A stretch of DNA of 64,000 bases from Romboutsia sedimentorum. Lineage in GTDB: Bacteria > Bacillota > Clostridia > Peptostreptococcales > Peptostreptococcaceae. This document shows positions 17,254 to 25,838 of the stretch, piece after piece (position 1 is the stretch's first letter; each line of letters opens with the position of its first letter). The notes below the pieces were generated by a model. The model saw only the letters and a program-made list of their open reading frames with translations, was not told the DNA's origin and ran no database searches. The stretch covers positions 1-64,000 of the forward strand of contig NZ_JASKYM010000004.1 of the NCBI RefSeq assembly GCF_030131845.1. The letters run 5' to 3'. A program made the position numbers and the translations under genes.

Positions 17254-18378
17254 TTAATTATTTTTCTGTATAGCACTATTTAATGCTTTCATTCTCCTTA
17301 TCATCTGATTATCTAATCCAAATACTTCATTAAACTTTTTCTGTGTATTTAATGATAAACTGTAAAGTAAATCTAAATTATTTTTATAATACATTACTTT
17401 ATTTACAATTTCATCTATATCTTCATTTATGATGCATATATCTTTACCATCTTTAAAGCATGTATTAAGATTTAATTTATCAGTAGTGAATACCTGAGTT
17501 CCATTTAATGCTGCGTCTACACAACATGTTGTAGGGAAACCATCAAATCCTCCTTTTGAAATTTCAAATGGTCTAGTTGGAGATATCATTATATCCATTT
17601 CAGAATAAAACCTAGGAAAAAAATCTACATTTCTAGTTCCATAAAACTTTATATTATTTCCTAACTTAGATATATCTATATCACTAACATTAAATCCTCC
17701 AACAACATGAAACATAATGTCATCACATATTTGCATTAATTTATGACAAACATCTATAAATATATCATATCCTTTGCTTCTGTCATTTTTTTGATATTTG
17801 TTAGCTACAAAACAAATATCAAAAGTCTTTTTATCCTTTATATATAATTTTTTATCTTCACTAAAAACTGGTGAGTTAGTTACACCTCCGTACATGAATT
17901 CTATTTGCTCTGGTAAAACAAGTTTCTTATTAATCAAATAATCATAAGATATCTTTTGAGTTACAATCACTTTATAAAAATAAGGATTATTAAATATAGC
18001 CTTTAGCTTATTGTCACTTTTTATATTATCTAATAAAAAGCCACCTCCAGGATATAACGTAAATACAAAAGGTTTTTTTGCATAATTGAAATACTCTAAA
18101 AATTCAAACGTATTGCTAGCAAATACAGTATATAATACATCAAAATAATTTAATTCATGTACATTTTTACTTGTTAATGGTTTAATGTTTTGAGTATATT
18201 CAGGATAAAAATAGCTATATTCATCAATAAATTTATAAATTGCTTTAGATGTAGAAAACACTCTAACTTCTTTTAAATTTTTCATATACCAATTAAATTC
18301 AGCGACTCTAAATCCTGTTTTAATATTTGGAAAATAATCATCTATAATAGCTAATTTTATTTCATTATTCAAATTCAA
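17254..18378 (-). CDS. Glycosyltransferase, GT-B fold (GT4-like)
   Basis: A 374-residue cytosolic glycosyltransferase. The N-terminal Rossmann half carries IDDYFPNIKTGFRVAEFNWYM. The C-terminal half has the nucleotide-sugar features FDICFVANKYQKNDRSKGYDIFI, FHVVGG and KFYGTRNVDFFPRFYSEMDIMISPTRPFE, followed by GGFDGFPTTCCVDAALNGTQVFTTD, the donor-binding region of GT4-like enzymes. It would add the acylated amino sugar or another residue of the glycan. Donor and acceptor are unknown. It sits in the rml/aminotransferase operon, 7 nt behind the DegT gene. Confidence 0.8.
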   Translation of the reverse strand: MNLNNEIKLAIIDDYFPNIKTGFRVAEFNWYMKNLKEVRVFSTSKAIYKFIDEYSYFYPEYTQNIKPLTSKNVHELNYFDVLYTVFASNTFEFLEYFNYAKKPFVFTLYPGGGFLLDNIKSDNKLKAIFNNPYFYKVIVTQKISYDYLINKKLVLPEQIEFMYGGVTNSPVFSEDKKLYIKDKKTFDICFVANKYQKNDRSKGYDIFIDVCHKLMQICDDIMFHVVGGFNVSDIDISKLGNNIKFYGTRNVDFFPRFYSEMDIMISPTRPFEISKGGFDGFPTTCCVDAALNGTQVFTTDKLNLNTCFKDGKDICIINEDIDEIVNKVMYYKNNLDLLYSLSLNTQKKFNEVFGLDNQMIRRMKALNSAIQKNN

Positions 18379-18385
18379 TTTGATG

Positions 18386-19516
18386 TCACCTCTTATTAGT
18401 TTGTATAATATGCTTTATAATATCTACTATTTCTAACACATCTTCATGTAAAAGGTCTCCATATAATGGGAGGATTAATACTCTATCTGAAATATATTTT
18501 GCATTGTACAAATCGTTAAATTGATACATATTTTTATAACAATCAAAATCTGTTATTAATGGGTAAAAATATTTCCTTGCAAATACATTGTATTGTTGCA
18601 ATTTATTGTATAATTCATCTCTACTTATTCCTGTTTTATTCTCATCTATTATAATTGGAAAATACGCATAATTATGCTTTATGTTAGCCTTGCCTTCTAC
18701 CATATATATACCTTCAATTTCTTTTAATTGAGATTTGTATATATCTGTAATAATCTTTCTATTTATTATCTGTTCATTTATATATCTTAGATTGACTAAT
18801 CCCATAGCAGCTTGAAATTCATTCATCTTTGCATTGCTTCCTACGTATTTAACACTTTCATAATCACTGATTCCAAAGTTTTTATATGAATTAAATTTGT
18901 CTTTTAGAGTATCATCCTTAAAAGTCAATAATCCTCCTTCTATCGAATTGTACACTTTTGTTGCATGTAATGAAAACATAGATATATCACCATAGTTCCC
19001 TATACCAATTCCATCTATTTCTACTCCAAATACATGTGCTGCATCATATATCACCTTTAAGTTATACTTTTTAGCTATTTGTTCTATGGCTTTGACATTA
19101 CAAGGATAGCCAAATACATGTACCGGTATAATTGCGCAAGTTTTATCAGTTATAAGTGCTTCTATCTTCTCTACATCTATAGTAAAATTTTTCAAATTAA
19201 TATCACAAAATACTGGTTTTAAATTATTTGATACTATAGCATGTGCTGTAGATGCAAATGTAAACGGTGTAGTTATAACTTCACCTTTAAGATTCATAGA
19301 TTTTATAGCAATATCTAAAGCTAAGTGGCCATTTGTAAACAGCGTACTTTGATTAACTTTTAAATATTTTGTAATTTCATTTTCTAATTCCATATGAATA
19401 GGCCCATTATTAGTTAACCACCTGTTATTCCAGATTTGTTTAATCACTGATTCATACTCTTCAAACGGTGGTAGAAATGATTTTGTAACATTTATAGGAT
19501 ATTCGAATTTTTTCAT
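18386..19516 (-). CDS. DegT/DnrJ/EryC1 sugar aminotransferase (C4-type, VioA-like)
   Basis: A 376-residue PLP-dependent aminotransferase. Motifs: TNGHLALDIAIK, VITTPFTFASTAHAI, PVHVFGYP, YDAAHVFG and the PLP-lysine block MFSLHATKVYNSIEGG. The HATK-x-EGG form of that block is the one I know from enzymes that aminate C4 of dTDP-4-keto-6-deoxyglucose (VioA, DesI). C3 enzymes (QdtB, FdtB) usually read SFYPGKNLGA. With RmlA/RmlB in the same operon the inferred product is dTDP-4-amino-4,6-dideoxyglucose, the anthrose and viosamine precursor. It is the second gene of the operon, 23 nt behind the first. Confidence 0.88.
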   Translation of the reverse strand: MKKFEYPINVTKSFLPPFEEYESVIKQIWNNRWLTNNGPIHMELENEITKYLKVNQSTLFTNGHLALDIAIKSMNLKGEVITTPFTFASTAHAIVSNNLKPVFCDINLKNFTIDVEKIEALITDKTCAIIPVHVFGYPCNVKAIEQIAKKYNLKVIYDAAHVFGVEIDGIGIGNYGDISMFSLHATKVYNSIEGGLLTFKDDTLKDKFNSYKNFGISDYESVKYVGSNAKMNEFQAAMGLVNLRYINEQIINRKIITDIYKSQLKEIEGIYMVEGKANIKHNYAYFPIIIDENKTGISRDELYNKLQQYNVFARKYFYPLITDFDCYKNMYQFNDLYNAKYISDRVLILPLYGDLLHEDVLEIVDIIKHIIQTNKR

Positions 19517-19539
19517 TTTATCATCCTTTATATATTAAA

Positions 19540-20316
19540 TTAATTTTCTTTGTTAATTTCTATTTCTTTTTTCTTTATTAGCAACATATCATTATTTACC
19601 ATATTTTTAATATGTTCATTTTCAGTTGTTTTTTTAGATGTCCATATACCAACACCATTTCTGTATTTTACTGCTATTTTATCTAGCATTCCTATACTGC
19701 ATCCATTTCTAGTTAAATATAGATATCTAGGATAATCCGCTATTAATTTATACTCTTCATCATATAATCCATATTGATCTATAAGCTCTCTTCTATATGA
19801 AAATCCTGGACCTGCTAAACAATCACCTTTGCATAATCTCATATATATCTCTATAGCCGGACTATTAAGTAAATAATTTAATATACCTCTATTTGGATAT
19901 ACATAATACGGATTTTCCATATTGGCATCATTAAACTCAATAAATGTAGTTACAGCTAGGTATTTTGTTTCATTGAAGTATTTCACCATACTACTTACTA
20001 TAGTTTCATCATATAGCATATCATCTCCATCTAAATTCATGAAATAATTTCCTGTGCCTAGTTGTATAGCTTTATTTAAATTTTTAACAGCGCCTAAATT
20101 TGTCTCATTTTGGTTTATTATAAAATTCACTATATTATCTTTTTTGTTATCATTTATATAATTTTCTATATTATTTTTATCAAATTTGTCAGAACAATCA
20201 TCGCTAATTATTATTTCCATATAAGGGTAATCTTGCTTAATAATAGAATATATGCAATCTTTTAAATATTGTTGATTGTTATATGTTGGTACAATAATTG
20301 TAAACACATCACTCAA
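19540..20316 (-). CDS. Glycosyltransferase family 2 (GT-A), first gene of the operon
   Basis: A 258-residue GT2 enzyme: FTIIVPTYNNQQYLKDCIYSIIKQDYPYMEIIISDD at the N-terminus, and the divalent-metal/donor motif FMNLDGDDMLYD (DxD) near residue 95. GDCLAGPGFSYRRELIDQYGLYDEEY is the acceptor-side loop. It uses a nucleotide sugar in the cytosol and inverts the linkage. ATG 20316 follows AAAGGAG. A sigma-K type promoter lies 93 nt upstream (20409-20436), divergent from and overlapping the promoter of the gene at 20493. Confidence 0.88.
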   Translation of the reverse strand: MSDVFTIIVPTYNNQQYLKDCIYSIIKQDYPYMEIIISDDCSDKFDKNNIENYINDNKKDNIVNFIINQNETNLGAVKNLNKAIQLGTGNYFMNLDGDDMLYDETIVSSMVKYFNETKYLAVTTFIEFNDANMENPYYVYPNRGILNYLLNSPAIEIYMRLCKGDCLAGPGFSYRRELIDQYGLYDEEYKLIADYPRYLYLTRNGCSIGMLDKIAVKYRNGVGIWTSKKTTENEHIKNMVNNDMLLIKKKEIEINKEN

Positions 20317-20408
20317 TTTTCACTTGCTCCTTTCTAAATTAAAGTCAGTTTTATATATCTAATTTGGTTATAAGTTTTATCTTTATAAGATTTGATTTTT
20401 TGCTAATA

Positions 20409-20436
20409 TATATTATGCACATTCGACAATTTAAGT
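20409..20436 (-). promoter_or_regulatory. Sigma-K type promoter of the amino-sugar operon
   Basis: Minus strand: AC (20435-20436), 17 bases, CATAATATA (20409-20417). It overlaps the plus-strand promoter at 20419-20446. Confidence 0.7.
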
Positions 20437-20446
20437 GCATATTTTA
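20419..20446 (+). promoter_or_regulatory. Sigma-K type promoter, overlapping divergent pair
   Basis: AC (20419-20420), 17 bases, CATATTTTA (20438-20446). The -35 AC sits beside the -10 element of the opposite promoter, in a near-symmetrical arrangement. Confidence 0.7.
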
Positions 20447-20492
20447 TATTAATCAATCATTTGATTAGTATAAAGTGAAAGGATTGATTTTC

Positions 20493-21215
20493 TTGTTTGA
20501 AAATATATCTATTTTAATACCTTATACATCTGATAACGGACTTAGAGAAAAAAACTGGAATTGGATAAAAAATAGATATGAACTTCTTATGCCAGATGCT
20601 GAAATCTGTATAGGTGAATCATATAAACAGCCCTACTCAAGATCCGAAGCTATAAACAATGCAGCTAAAAAAGCTACTAGAGAAATTTTTTTGATTGTTG
20701 ATGCCGATATAGTATTTGATATAAATGATTTATATAGATGCTTAGATATGCTAAAAACATATAAATGGATAATTCCCTACTCTAAACTCATAAAGTTTAA
20801 TAGAGTCTTTACTAGAGAAATATTGAGTTATGATTCAAGCTTTGATATACATTCAATTGAATTATCAGAATCTAATTCAAATATATTTTTTGACTCATCT
20901 ACTAATAGTAGATATCAAGTTATTGGTGGTATTTGTATAATTCGTAGAGAGCATTTTTATGAGTGTGGAGGATTTGATGAAAGATTTAGAGGTTGGGGTG
21001 GAGAAGATGATGCATTTAGCCGTGTTGTTAAATATTTATATAAAGAAATAGGAAGGCCTTTAGATATGACAGTTTGCCATCTTTTCCATGAGGCATCCCC
21101 TAGAGATATAGATTGTCATGAAAAAAATATAGATTTGTTAAAAACTGAATATGCAAAAAATAAAGATTTATTAAGTGTAATAAAATTTATTAAAGATTTT
21201 AATAGCTATAATTAA
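20493..21215 (+). CDS. Glycosyltransferase with galactosyltransferase-type C-terminal domain
   Basis: A 241-residue enzyme. An N-terminal GT2-like part has ISILIPYTSDNGLREKNW and the metal motif LIVDADIVFDIND (DAD). The C-terminal part (GGICIIRREHFYECGGFDERFRGWGGEDDAFSRV) is the GGFDExFxGWGGEDxDF signature of GT7/polypeptide galactosaminyl-type C-domains. It therefore builds a glycosidic bond with a nucleotide sugar. Start: TTG 20493 has AAAGG 10 nt upstream; a GTG at 20475 precedes that site. No ATG is available. It is first of two plus-strand glycosyltransferase genes under the promoter at 20419-20446. Confidence 0.8.
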   Translation: MFENISILIPYTSDNGLREKNWNWIKNRYELLMPDAEICIGESYKQPYSRSEAINNAAKKATREIFLIVDADIVFDINDLYRCLDMLKTYKWIIPYSKLIKFNRVFTREILSYDSSFDIHSIELSESNSNIFFDSSTNSRYQVIGGICIIRREHFYECGGFDERFRGWGGEDDAFSRVVKYLYKEIGRPLDMTVCHLFHEASPRDIDCHEKNIDLLKTEYAKNKDLLSVIKFIKDFNSYN

Positions 21216-21251
21216 TTACTTTTAAAAGTAGTTGAAATCAAGGAGGATTAC

Positions 21252-21959
21252 ATGAAAAATATAATTATAACTTCTTCTTTTAATTTACCTATGGGGGCAC
21301 ATCCCGAAGTAGATAGATTGAGTGAATATTGGATAGAATATAGAATAAATATCTTCATGAATTATACGTATAAAAGTTTTGTAAATCAAACTAATCAAGA
21401 CTTTACCTATTTTATTAAATACGATCCTTTAAGTGAAAATATAATAAAGAACATATTATCAAAATACCCGCAGCTCCCTAATAATATTAAGTTTATTTCA
21501 AATAATGAAACGTATTTTCAAATAACTAAACAAATATCAAATTATGACTACTTTTATCTAGTAAGAATAGATGCTGATGATATGTTTCACCCAACATTTA
21601 TTCAACAACTTATAGATTATAATCCAAAAGATAAAACTAAAGTACTTATAAATCAAGATGGATATATCTACGATATAGAAAACCACTTACTTGCAGTTTG
21701 GTCTTATTTGTCACCTCCGTTTTATACGCTTATTTACAATAGTGAAGACTTTAAAAACAGAATTTTCTACAAATTCCCAGGAGGTCATAAAGATGTAGTA
21801 AAACTTGACTATGAAGTTTTAGATAAAAAAAATTTCATAGTATTAGTTCATGGTAAAAACACTGAAACTAAATTCTTTTCAATTTTTAACAAAGGATTAA
21901 TAGAAGATTTAGAGCTAAAAAATTCAATACTAAACGAGTTTGATATTAAATATATATAA
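21252..21959 (+). CDS. Putative rhamnosyltransferase-like glycosyltransferase
   Basis: A 235-residue protein with a GT-A-like order of motifs: FNLPMGAHPEVDRLSEYWIEYRINIFMNYTYKSFVNQT (start and early helix), YFYLVRIDADDMFHPTFIQQL (a DxD-like DADD) and GHKDVVKL at the C-terminal end. This is the layout of the small putative rhamnosyltransferase family (Rhamno_transf). AAGGAGG precedes ATG 21252. It follows the previous gene by 36 nt and ends at a strong bidirectional terminator. The acceptor is unknown; by context it would be a spore-surface glycan. Confidence 0.72.
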   Translation: MKNIIITSSFNLPMGAHPEVDRLSEYWIEYRINIFMNYTYKSFVNQTNQDFTYFIKYDPLSENIIKNILSKYPQLPNNIKFISNNETYFQITKQISNYDYFYLVRIDADDMFHPTFIQQLIDYNPKDKTKVLINQDGYIYDIENHLLAVWSYLSPPFYTLIYNSEDFKNRIFYKFPGGHKDVVKLDYEVLDKKNFIVLVHGKNTETKFFSIFNKGLIEDLELKNSILNEFDIKYI

Positions 21960-21978
21960 ACAGTTTTTATATATAAAA

Positions 21979-22012
21979 ATATAGAGTAGGTTTGCTTATA
22001 CCTGCTCTATAT
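21979..22012. terminator. Bidirectional terminator
   Basis: A 13-bp stem (21979-21991 with 22000-22012, one G-T pair) flanked by A- and T-runs. It separates the plus-strand glycosyltransferase pair from the convergent minus-strand operon ending at 22022. Confidence 0.9.
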
Positions 22013-22021
22013 TTTTTAATT

Positions 22022-23662
22022 TTAATATATTTTCAAATATGTGTTTAAATTTATGTCTTTTAGATTATCTATATTTACATATATAACATAGTTAAAATCT
22101 ATTTCATACATTTTGGGGAAATTCAGCCCTTTTATTTTATCTTGGCTACCTCCATATGAACAATTAACACATATATCTTCATCACTCTTAAACTCAATCT
22201 GACATATCATTTTATCGTCTTTGTATACTTCAATTTCATTTCCATATTGCCTTGGAATTAAATTAGGAGCTAAATGAAATAATAATGTGTATTTATTGAT
22301 ATGTTTACTTGTAATGCAATCTTTGATATTTATCATCATATTATCCTTGTCGAATAAAATAGTTCTCTCGTGCTGTACATTTTCATATCGTGCATTTATT
22401 CCTTTTACAGCTGATTTATTTTCACCTAATTCACATTCTATCATTTTAACCCTATCATATTTCTTATCTACCCTTGGCAAACTTTCTCCATTAACTATAA
22501 GTGTATTATGAGCAAAAGATGAATATCCATATATACAATTTTCATCTTTGTAATCATACCCAAATGGGCCTGCTTCACAAATTATATCGCCTTTATAATG
22601 TATAATGAAATTTAAGTCATCACAATGTTTATGGTAAGATGTGTTGTATGATGCACAAAAGAGTATATATACAGAATCGCTTCCCCATTTATTCCTAAGT
22701 ACAGCGTAACCTGATTTAAGATCAGCGTAATCTGTTTTCAAATTAACTTTATCATAATTCTCTATTATTACATTACTGTAATTCTCATCTTCATACAAAT
22801 TTCTATAAAATTTCCTTGCATCTATATTAGGTTGTGTATCTCCTATATTTGGCAATTTACCATCAGGTTTTATTATATATGTTGAAAAATCACATGTTCT
22901 TAAATATTTTTTATATAAATACTCCCTAAATTCTATATCCAAACTAAATAGTTCTTGTGAAAGCTTTAAAATTTTATAAGAAACTAAAAAATGATATGCT
23001 GGAGAATGTTCTTTATGAACTCCAGATTCAAAGTATATATATTCAAAATATGATTTAAGTCTAACCTTGGACAACTCATAATAATAAGTAGATTCTTTGT
23101 TTTTAATAAAGTATTTACTATATAAAACCAAAGATATGTCTTGAAACATACCATGGTTAGTATTTTTAGTATAAAAATAATCTTTAGATAATAAATAAGC
23201 AGTATTTTTTATTTCTTGATATAGTTTTTTTATATATTTTATTTCTACTTTATCTTTACATATATCAAAGAAATATATAAAATTATTTAATCTTAAAGAA
23301 GTTGTTTCATCATGAAATGCCATGCTTTTTTTTGAATCTTCATACTTAAATTCATCTATCCATTTATCTACCACACTTAGTCCCTTTAGCAAATATTTAC
23401 TATCTTGTGTTTTATTATAAGCATGTATTAGCGGAGATAAAATAGTAAAACCATGAATTAATCTTAAAGTACTTCTATTATATTTCTCATCAAATAAGTT
23501 TTCCGTATATCCTATATTCGGTATATAGTATTTGTTATTAATCATATCTTCGGCTATGTTTTCAAGGTTTTTTTTATACAATCCCGATGAAATATATTTT
23601 AAAACATTTACTTCTTTATTTGGGTTTTCTATATAATATAATATTTCTTTTTCAATAAACAT
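22022..23662 (-). CDS. Heparinase II/III-like polysaccharide lyase, leaderless
   Basis: A 546-residue protein: an N-terminal alpha-barrel (about 1-300) with TNHGMFQDISLVLYS and FESGVHKEHSPAYHFLVSY, a C-terminal beta-sandwich with AVLRNKWGSDSVYILFCASYNTSYHKHCDDLNFIIHYKGDIICEAGPFGY, and SFAHNTLIVNGE. These motifs carry the candidate catalytic Tyr/His residues (HxH, KHxD). Members cleave uronic acid-containing glycans by beta-elimination. No signal peptide is present, so it would act in the mother cell. ManNAcA from WecB/WecC (51877, 30023) is a candidate uronic residue. It is the last gene of its operon. Confidence 0.82.
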   Translation of the reverse strand: MFIEKEILYYIENPNKEVNVLKYISSGLYKKNLENIAEDMINNKYYIPNIGYTENLFDEKYNRSTLRLIHGFTILSPLIHAYNKTQDSKYLLKGLSVVDKWIDEFKYEDSKKSMAFHDETTSLRLNNFIYFFDICKDKVEIKYIKKLYQEIKNTAYLLSKDYFYTKNTNHGMFQDISLVLYSKYFIKNKESTYYYELSKVRLKSYFEYIYFESGVHKEHSPAYHFLVSYKILKLSQELFSLDIEFREYLYKKYLRTCDFSTYIIKPDGKLPNIGDTQPNIDARKFYRNLYEDENYSNVIIENYDKVNLKTDYADLKSGYAVLRNKWGSDSVYILFCASYNTSYHKHCDDLNFIIHYKGDIICEAGPFGYDYKDENCIYGYSSFAHNTLIVNGESLPRVDKKYDRVKMIECELGENKSAVKGINARYENVQHERTILFDKDNMMINIKDCITSKHINKYTLLFHLAPNLIPRQYGNEIEVYKDDKMICQIEFKSDEDICVNCSYGGSQDKIKGLNFPKMYEIDFNYVIYVNIDNLKDINLNTYLKIY

Positions 23663-23703
23663 ACTTTTATCACACCCATGACTTGATTTTACATATGATT
23701 GTA

Positions 23704-25830
23704 TTAAATTAACATCATCATTTCTATATTATCTATAATCTTATATATATCAAATTTAACTTTACAATATTGTTTTAATTCTTCACTGCCTATCATAAAT
23801 CTATATGTTTTAATAAGATTGACAGCTTCATCTACACAACTACATATAAATTTATCTTCATAAATAGTTTCTGATCCATTCCAATTAAATATTATAGGTA
23901 CACATCCAGAAGCAATCCCTTCTGCAACTGAAACATGCGATCCCTCAAAATCACTAGGTGATAATATATATCCAATCTTAGTAAACCACTCATCTACATT
24001 TCTTCCAAATTCATCGAATACAACATTATCTTTCCACTCACTATTTTCAATTCTCTCAAACACATTATTATAATACAATTTTTCAGATTCATTATTATAA
24101 ATCCAGTAATACTCTTTTGGATGCTTACCTTTTATATATAACTTATACCTATTATCTTTTTCCCATAGTTTTTCAAATATATCTATAGATAAGTCTAATC
24201 GCTTACTTTTAGGGCATATTCCTATCATCCCTAAATTATATTCGCTCCCTTTTAACTTATCCTTATTAAACTCATCACAATCTACATAATTGAAAATCAT
24301 TTCAATCTTATATCTAGGGATATTAATAAGTCTATAAACTTCTTCAAACATATAAGGAGTTATACATATTACTTTATCTATTTTTTCTATATTAAATTCT
24401 TTATAAAACTTTGCTCTTCTTTCCTGTGAATGTATCCTAACTATTAGTTTTTGGTAATTTTTCTTATTTTTTGAATACCAAACTGCATTTCCTAGACCCC
24501 ATTCACAAAATATTATATCAGCCCAACCTAAACATTCTTTACTATAGGCTTCATCGTGTTTATTATGACTTTTCCATTCATCTATTTTTACTTCGAATTT
24601 ATCACTTAGCTTAAAATATTCAATAATTTTATTTATAAATTTAAAATCATGCCCTGCGAATACTAAATTAGTTTTATCTTTTTTAAATGACCATATTTTC
24701 AAATGTATACTTTTATAAACTTCTGAAAATGTATATTTTTTCACAGAATTATAAGCCATAGTTGCAGCTTTTAAATATATATCTTCATTATATAAAGCTA
24801 ATTTAATTTTATCTAAAAAATCAATTTCTCCATCCTCTACAAAGAGCGGATAATCCTTTCCAAGCAAGTTTTCATACATACTAGTTTTTCTTAGTATTAT
24901 AGGAATACCTGCTCGTGCATATTCTAATACTTTTGTTGATAACTCCACACTATAGTTATTATCCATTAATATGCTTCTCCAAGCTATCCCTATATCACAA
25001 GACTCCATAGCTTTGTTTGAATCTTGTCTACTTACACCCTTTAGCCAATTTATATTCGAATTATTTTGTAAAATACTAAGTATTTCTTCTTTTTTGTTAT
25101 TTATATCTGAATTAAACTTATTTCCAACGACAGTTAGACTTATGCTGCTATCTGAATTAATGAGATTTTCGCATGATTTTAATATATTATAGGTATACCA
25201 ATTTTCACTAAATTTACCACTATATATAAGTCTATTTTTTTTATTAATAAATTCAGGTAAATTTTCACTAAGGTTAGGTATCATTGGAGGTAGGATAATA
25301 AACTTTTCATCCGTACTTATTTGTAGAATTTTCTTAACTAGATTTTTTGATTCTTCAGTCTGTATAAACATGTATCTAGAATTATCAAATATAAATTTCA
25401 ATCTTATCTTATCTTCTGTTTTTACATTTTCTACATTTTTGCTATTGTACTCTGTTATTATATAAGACATAATTTTTTTTCTTATATTTTCTATTTTACA
25501 CAATTGTTCACACAATAGATTACCTCTGGCTATTATACAGTCATAGTTATTTTTATAGTCTAATTTTTCTACAAAATCTGCAGCTTCATCTACTTGCATT
25601 CTTACGCCTCTAAATTTTGTGTTTTCAAAAGGATTTATTATATTTAAATTTATTTCTTTATTTATAGATTTAATTACATTATCACTTTTTATTGGAGTTT
25701 TTAATAGGTAATCAATGTCTATATTTTCATTTTCTGATAATGTATTTATAATAGAGGTCACCCATATAGAAGAACCATCTATTATATTAATATCTATATC
25801 TCCATATATAAGAATTTTAAGCTTACTCAT
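23704..25830 (-). CDS. Fused double GT4-type glycosyltransferase
   Basis: A 708-residue protein containing two GT-B modules. Module 1 (about 1-385) has LIYGDIDINIIDGSSIWVTSI, RLIYSGKFSENW and the donor region VELSTKVLEYARAGIPIILR. Module 2 (about 390-708) has TNLVFAGHDFKFI, LGMIGICPKSKRLDLSIDIFEKL and SPSDFEGSHVSVAEGIASGCVPIIFNWNGSETIYE, the conserved E-containing donor motif. Two full modules suggest it adds two sugars, or that one module is regulatory. There is no signal peptide. It lies 8 nt behind the CgeB-like gene and 41 nt ahead of the lyase gene. Confidence 0.8.
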   Translation of the reverse strand: MSKLKILIYGDIDINIIDGSSIWVTSIINTLSENENIDIDYLLKTPIKSDNVIKSINKEINLNIINPFENTKFRGVRMQVDEAADFVEKLDYKNNYDCIIARGNLLCEQLCKIENIRKKIMSYIITEYNSKNVENVKTEDKIRLKFIFDNSRYMFIQTEESKNLVKKILQISTDEKFIILPPMIPNLSENLPEFINKKNRLIYSGKFSENWYTYNILKSCENLINSDSSISLTVVGNKFNSDINNKKEEILSILQNNSNINWLKGVSRQDSNKAMESCDIGIAWRSILMDNNYSVELSTKVLEYARAGIPIILRKTSMYENLLGKDYPLFVEDGEIDFLDKIKLALYNEDIYLKAATMAYNSVKKYTFSEVYKSIHLKIWSFKKDKTNLVFAGHDFKFINKIIEYFKLSDKFEVKIDEWKSHNKHDEAYSKECLGWADIIFCEWGLGNAVWYSKNKKNYQKLIVRIHSQERRAKFYKEFNIEKIDKVICITPYMFEEVYRLINIPRYKIEMIFNYVDCDEFNKDKLKGSEYNLGMIGICPKSKRLDLSIDIFEKLWEKDNRYKLYIKGKHPKEYYWIYNNESEKLYYNNVFERIENSEWKDNVVFDEFGRNVDEWFTKIGYILSPSDFEGSHVSVAEGIASGCVPIIFNWNGSETIYEDKFICSCVDEAVNLIKTYRFMIGSEELKQYCKVKFDIYKIIDNIEMMMLI

Positions 25831-25838
25831 TCTCTCAC

